Below, one piece after another: positions 62,223-64,000 of a DNA stretch of 64,000 nucleotides (the stretch's first letter is position 1; every line of letters begins with the position of its first letter). A model generated the notes under the pieces. It worked only from the letters and a program-made list of their open reading frames with translations, searched no databases and was not told the origin of the DNA. The DNA is from Treponema sp. (GTDB lineage Bacteria; Spirochaetota; Spirochaetia; Treponematales; Treponemataceae). Location of the stretch: the NCBI GenBank assembly GCA_017446265.1, contig JAFSRD010000004.1, positions 78,098 to 142,097 on the forward strand. Direction: 5' to 3'. The position numbers and the translations under genes were made by a program.

Positions 62223-63656
62223 ATGGATTATTCCAACGACATTACGATTCTCTGCCGCGTTGTAGATAATTACGGCGACATAGGTTTTGCGTACAGGCTT
62301 GCTCGCTCGCTTTCACGCATGCAGCCACACTCGTTCATCCGCATAATCACGGATGATTTGCATGCGTTTTCGCTCCTTGCGTCAGACATTGACGAGCGTG
62401 CTCCCGTGCAGCAGTACAACAACTGGCTCATATACGATTGGAACAACGCAGACGTATGCGCCGCCGCGTTTTCAGCACGGCAGCCGTGCACAATTCTTCA
62501 GTGCTTCCAATGCGGCTATCCGACTTGGCTTGAAACACTTTTGTTTGAAAAAAGATTCCCCGATGTTGTGCATGTGGTGAATATAGACTACCTTACCGCT
62601 GAATCATACGCAGAAGAATTCCACAAACTTGCCTCACTTACGAGAAGCGCGCGCGTACAAAAAGTGAACTTTATGCCCGGCTTTACCGCAAACACGGGCG
62701 GTTTGCTCCTCGACAGCGTAATGAATGAACGCACTGCGTCCGCCGTTACTCATGTACCAGAAAGCGTGCTCGTGCCACATATGTCAGAAAGCGAACCACA
62801 CAACACATCTGTGCCACGCATTGTTGCCGACGTGTGCTCAACTCACATTTCTGTCAACACGACAGCTGCTGCACCAACCAGCGCACGTGAATTCTCCGTG
62901 CTTGTCTTTACCTATGAACGCGACTTTATGCCGCTCGTTTGCGCATTTTCTCAGTTTGAAAAATTGCAGGAGGCATTTTGCACGCAACGCAACTGTACTC
63001 TGCCCTCATCATGCACGCAACGCGATTGCGCACCACCGACAACTCCATACGATTGCACGCATTCAATCACACCGAACGCGCAACAACCGTGTCGCCATGC
63101 AATCCGCACGTATGTGGCGGCAGGAAGCATCCAGCAATCATTTGCACACGCGTGGCATGCCGACGGCAAGCGATTTGCGCTCACACCGCTGCCGTTTCTG
63201 CCACAGCGCGAATGGGACGCATTTCTTTTTTCTATGGATATGCTTTTTGTACGTGGCGAAGATTCGCTTTCGCGCGCATGCCTTTCTGGCATTCCGTTTG
63301 TGTGGCACGCATACAGACAGGAAAGTGATTATCAAAAAGTAAAGGTGCGCGCGCTCCTCAAAACAATGCAGCCGTTTTTTGCCAAAGCAGACTTTACACT
63401 GCTTGAATCTGTATGGCTTGCATTCAACACAAGCAGCACTGCTGACGCATCTGCGCGGGGCAAAACCGATGCAAACTGCATTACCGTGTCTAATGATGAA
63501 CTCGCCTCGCTTCTTTTGCAGTTTTTAGAAAATGCAGAAACAATGCGCACATCATTTAAATCGTTTGCCGCATCGCTTGTCACAAACGGCGACTTTGCAC
63601 AGCACTTGCTTAATTTTTTGGCAACGCTGCAACCACCTGCCACACCACACACATGA
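62223..63656 (+). CDS. earP: EF-P arginine rhamnosyltransferase EarP, extended
   Basis: 477 aa, longer than usual (about 380). Matches EarP: the N-terminal CRVVDNYGDIGFAYRLAR (Asp15 and Asp19 as candidate catalytic residues), FQCGYPTWLE, NIDYLTAE, FMPGFTANTGGLL, and the RGEDSLSRACLSGIPFVWH block (RGED at 344-347). It rhamnosylates a conserved Arg of EF-P using dTDP-rhamnose. The extra length is a Cys/Thr/Pro-rich low-complexity region (roughly residues 170-290) with repeated TQRNC/TQRDC units. efp is not in the window. No clear Shine-Dalgarno at ATG 62223. Confidence 0.87.
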   Translation: MDYSNDITILCRVVDNYGDIGFAYRLARSLSRMQPHSFIRIITDDLHAFSLLASDIDERAPVQQYNNWLIYDWNNADVCAAAFSARQPCTILQCFQCGYPTWLETLLFEKRFPDVVHVVNIDYLTAESYAEEFHKLASLTRSARVQKVNFMPGFTANTGGLLLDSVMNERTASAVTHVPESVLVPHMSESEPHNTSVPRIVADVCSTHISVNTTAAAPTSAREFSVLVFTYERDFMPLVCAFSQFEKLQEAFCTQRNCTLPSSCTQRDCAPPTTPYDCTHSITPNAQQPCRHAIRTYVAAGSIQQSFAHAWHADGKRFALTPLPFLPQREWDAFLFSMDMLFVRGEDSLSRACLSGIPFVWHAYRQESDYQKVKVRALLKTMQPFFAKADFTLLESVWLAFNTSSTADASARGKTDANCITVSNDELASLLLQFLENAETMRTSFKSFAASLVTNGDFAQHLLNFLATLQPPATPHT

Positions 63657-63783
63657 CAGTTGTCTACTGCCGCCACATACTAATTTTTTTAACAAAACTT
63701 CGCCGTGCGCTGCTCACCAATCATACGGATATGAAAATTTTTCAAAAATTTGATATAATCAAAGTGGAGTAATAGGAACAAAA

Positions 63784-63999
63784 ATGAAAACGACACAGGC
63801 ATTACAAAATGAACTTTTTGCAGAACCACTTTACAATCACGAGTTTAACGGTAAGGAGCACAACAATAGCGAATACATAAGCATTGCCGAAAAATCAGGA
63901 ATGAAGATTGTCAATACATTTAAACGCCCTGTACTCAACCGCACTGAACGAGATAAGGGTGCATACGCAGAAATTATATTTCACATGAAAGAGGTATAA
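63784..63999 (+). CDS. Short GNAT-like ORF, possibly a fragment
   Basis: 71 aa and complete (TAA at 63997-63999). The middle NSEYISIAEKSGMKIVNTFKRPV resembles the C-terminal cofactor-binding part of RimJ/RimL-type GNAT acetyltransferases, but the rest of the fold is missing, so it may be a truncated gene or a false start of one. A TATAAT-like box at about 63754 and AGGAA precede it. Function cannot be assigned. Confidence 0.5.
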   Translation: MKTTQALQNELFAEPLYNHEFNGKEHNNSEYISIAEKSGMKIVNTFKRPVLNRTERDKGAYAEIIFHMKEV

Positions 64000-64000
64000 A

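Overview
The window reads as a chromosomal segment of a spirochete, most likely Treponema or a close relative. The reasons are lipoproteins with spirochete-style lipoboxes, CheX plus two large methyl-accepting chemotaxis proteins, EarP, a DUF2804 protein, ApbE with flavinylated lipoproteins, a Treponema-type peptidase/outer-membrane fusion, and intermediate GC content with AT-rich intergenic DNA. The species cannot be named from the sequence. No phage, insertion sequence, CRISPR array or rRNA was seen.

Layout. 1-3.9 kb: the end of manC, tRNA-Ala(CGC), ptsI (PTS enzyme I) and der. 3.9-7.05 kb (minus): a 651-aa protein I do not recognise and a DUF2804 protein. 7.3-13.4 kb: an RNA-processing type metallo-beta-lactamase, a minus-strand operon parA-parB-IMP cyclohydrolase-like, a divergent Methyltransf_32 protein, and a coupled DRTGG/PHP pair. 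13.5-16.3 kb (minus): an ABC uptake system of the TrpXYZ type. 16.5-21.7 kb (minus): endonuclease IV and two paralogous chemoreceptors whose signalling halves are nearly identical. 21.9-24.9 kb (minus): an ABC-2 exporter and aroA. 25-31 kb: cheX, an M18 aminopeptidase, a zinc peptidase fused to a predicted beta-barrel, and an RluA-family pseudouridine synthase.

31-37.5 kb: hsp20 behind a sigma-54-like promoter, then an extracytoplasmic flavin/sulfur locus: FMN-binding lipoprotein, rhodanese lipoprotein, ApbE flavin transferase, a membrane protein, and a second rhodanese-like lipoprotein that has lost the active-site Cys. At 44.1 kb a flavinylated FAD-dependent reductase of the fumarate reductase type is a plausible partner. 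37.5-43.9 kb: MgtC-like protein and a CPA2 antiporter, def, hisD, a HisA-HisI-HisE fusion and a LMW tyrosine phosphatase. 46-52 kb: glutathione peroxidase, yhbY, a broken araC-type gene and the hexuronate operon uxuA-uxuB-uxaC. 52-57.8 kb: a TolC/MFP/RND efflux operon. 57.8-64 kb: mraY, a GGDEF protein with a degenerate active site, ychF, an SGNH hydrolase, earP and a short GNAT-like ORF.

Main hunt results: (i) the flavinylation/rhodanese locus, with a CxC-containing domain on the FMN lipoprotein; (ii) about ten genes without a Shine-Dalgarno whose -10 hexamer ends 6-7 nt before ATG, suggesting widespread leaderless transcription, including a possible second exported form of glutathione peroxidase; (iii) a three-copy intergenic hairpin repeat; (iv) an unannotated minus-strand sRNA candidate with an anti-Shine-Dalgarno tract at 43.9 kb. 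All functions are inferred by reading translated sequences; no database search was run.
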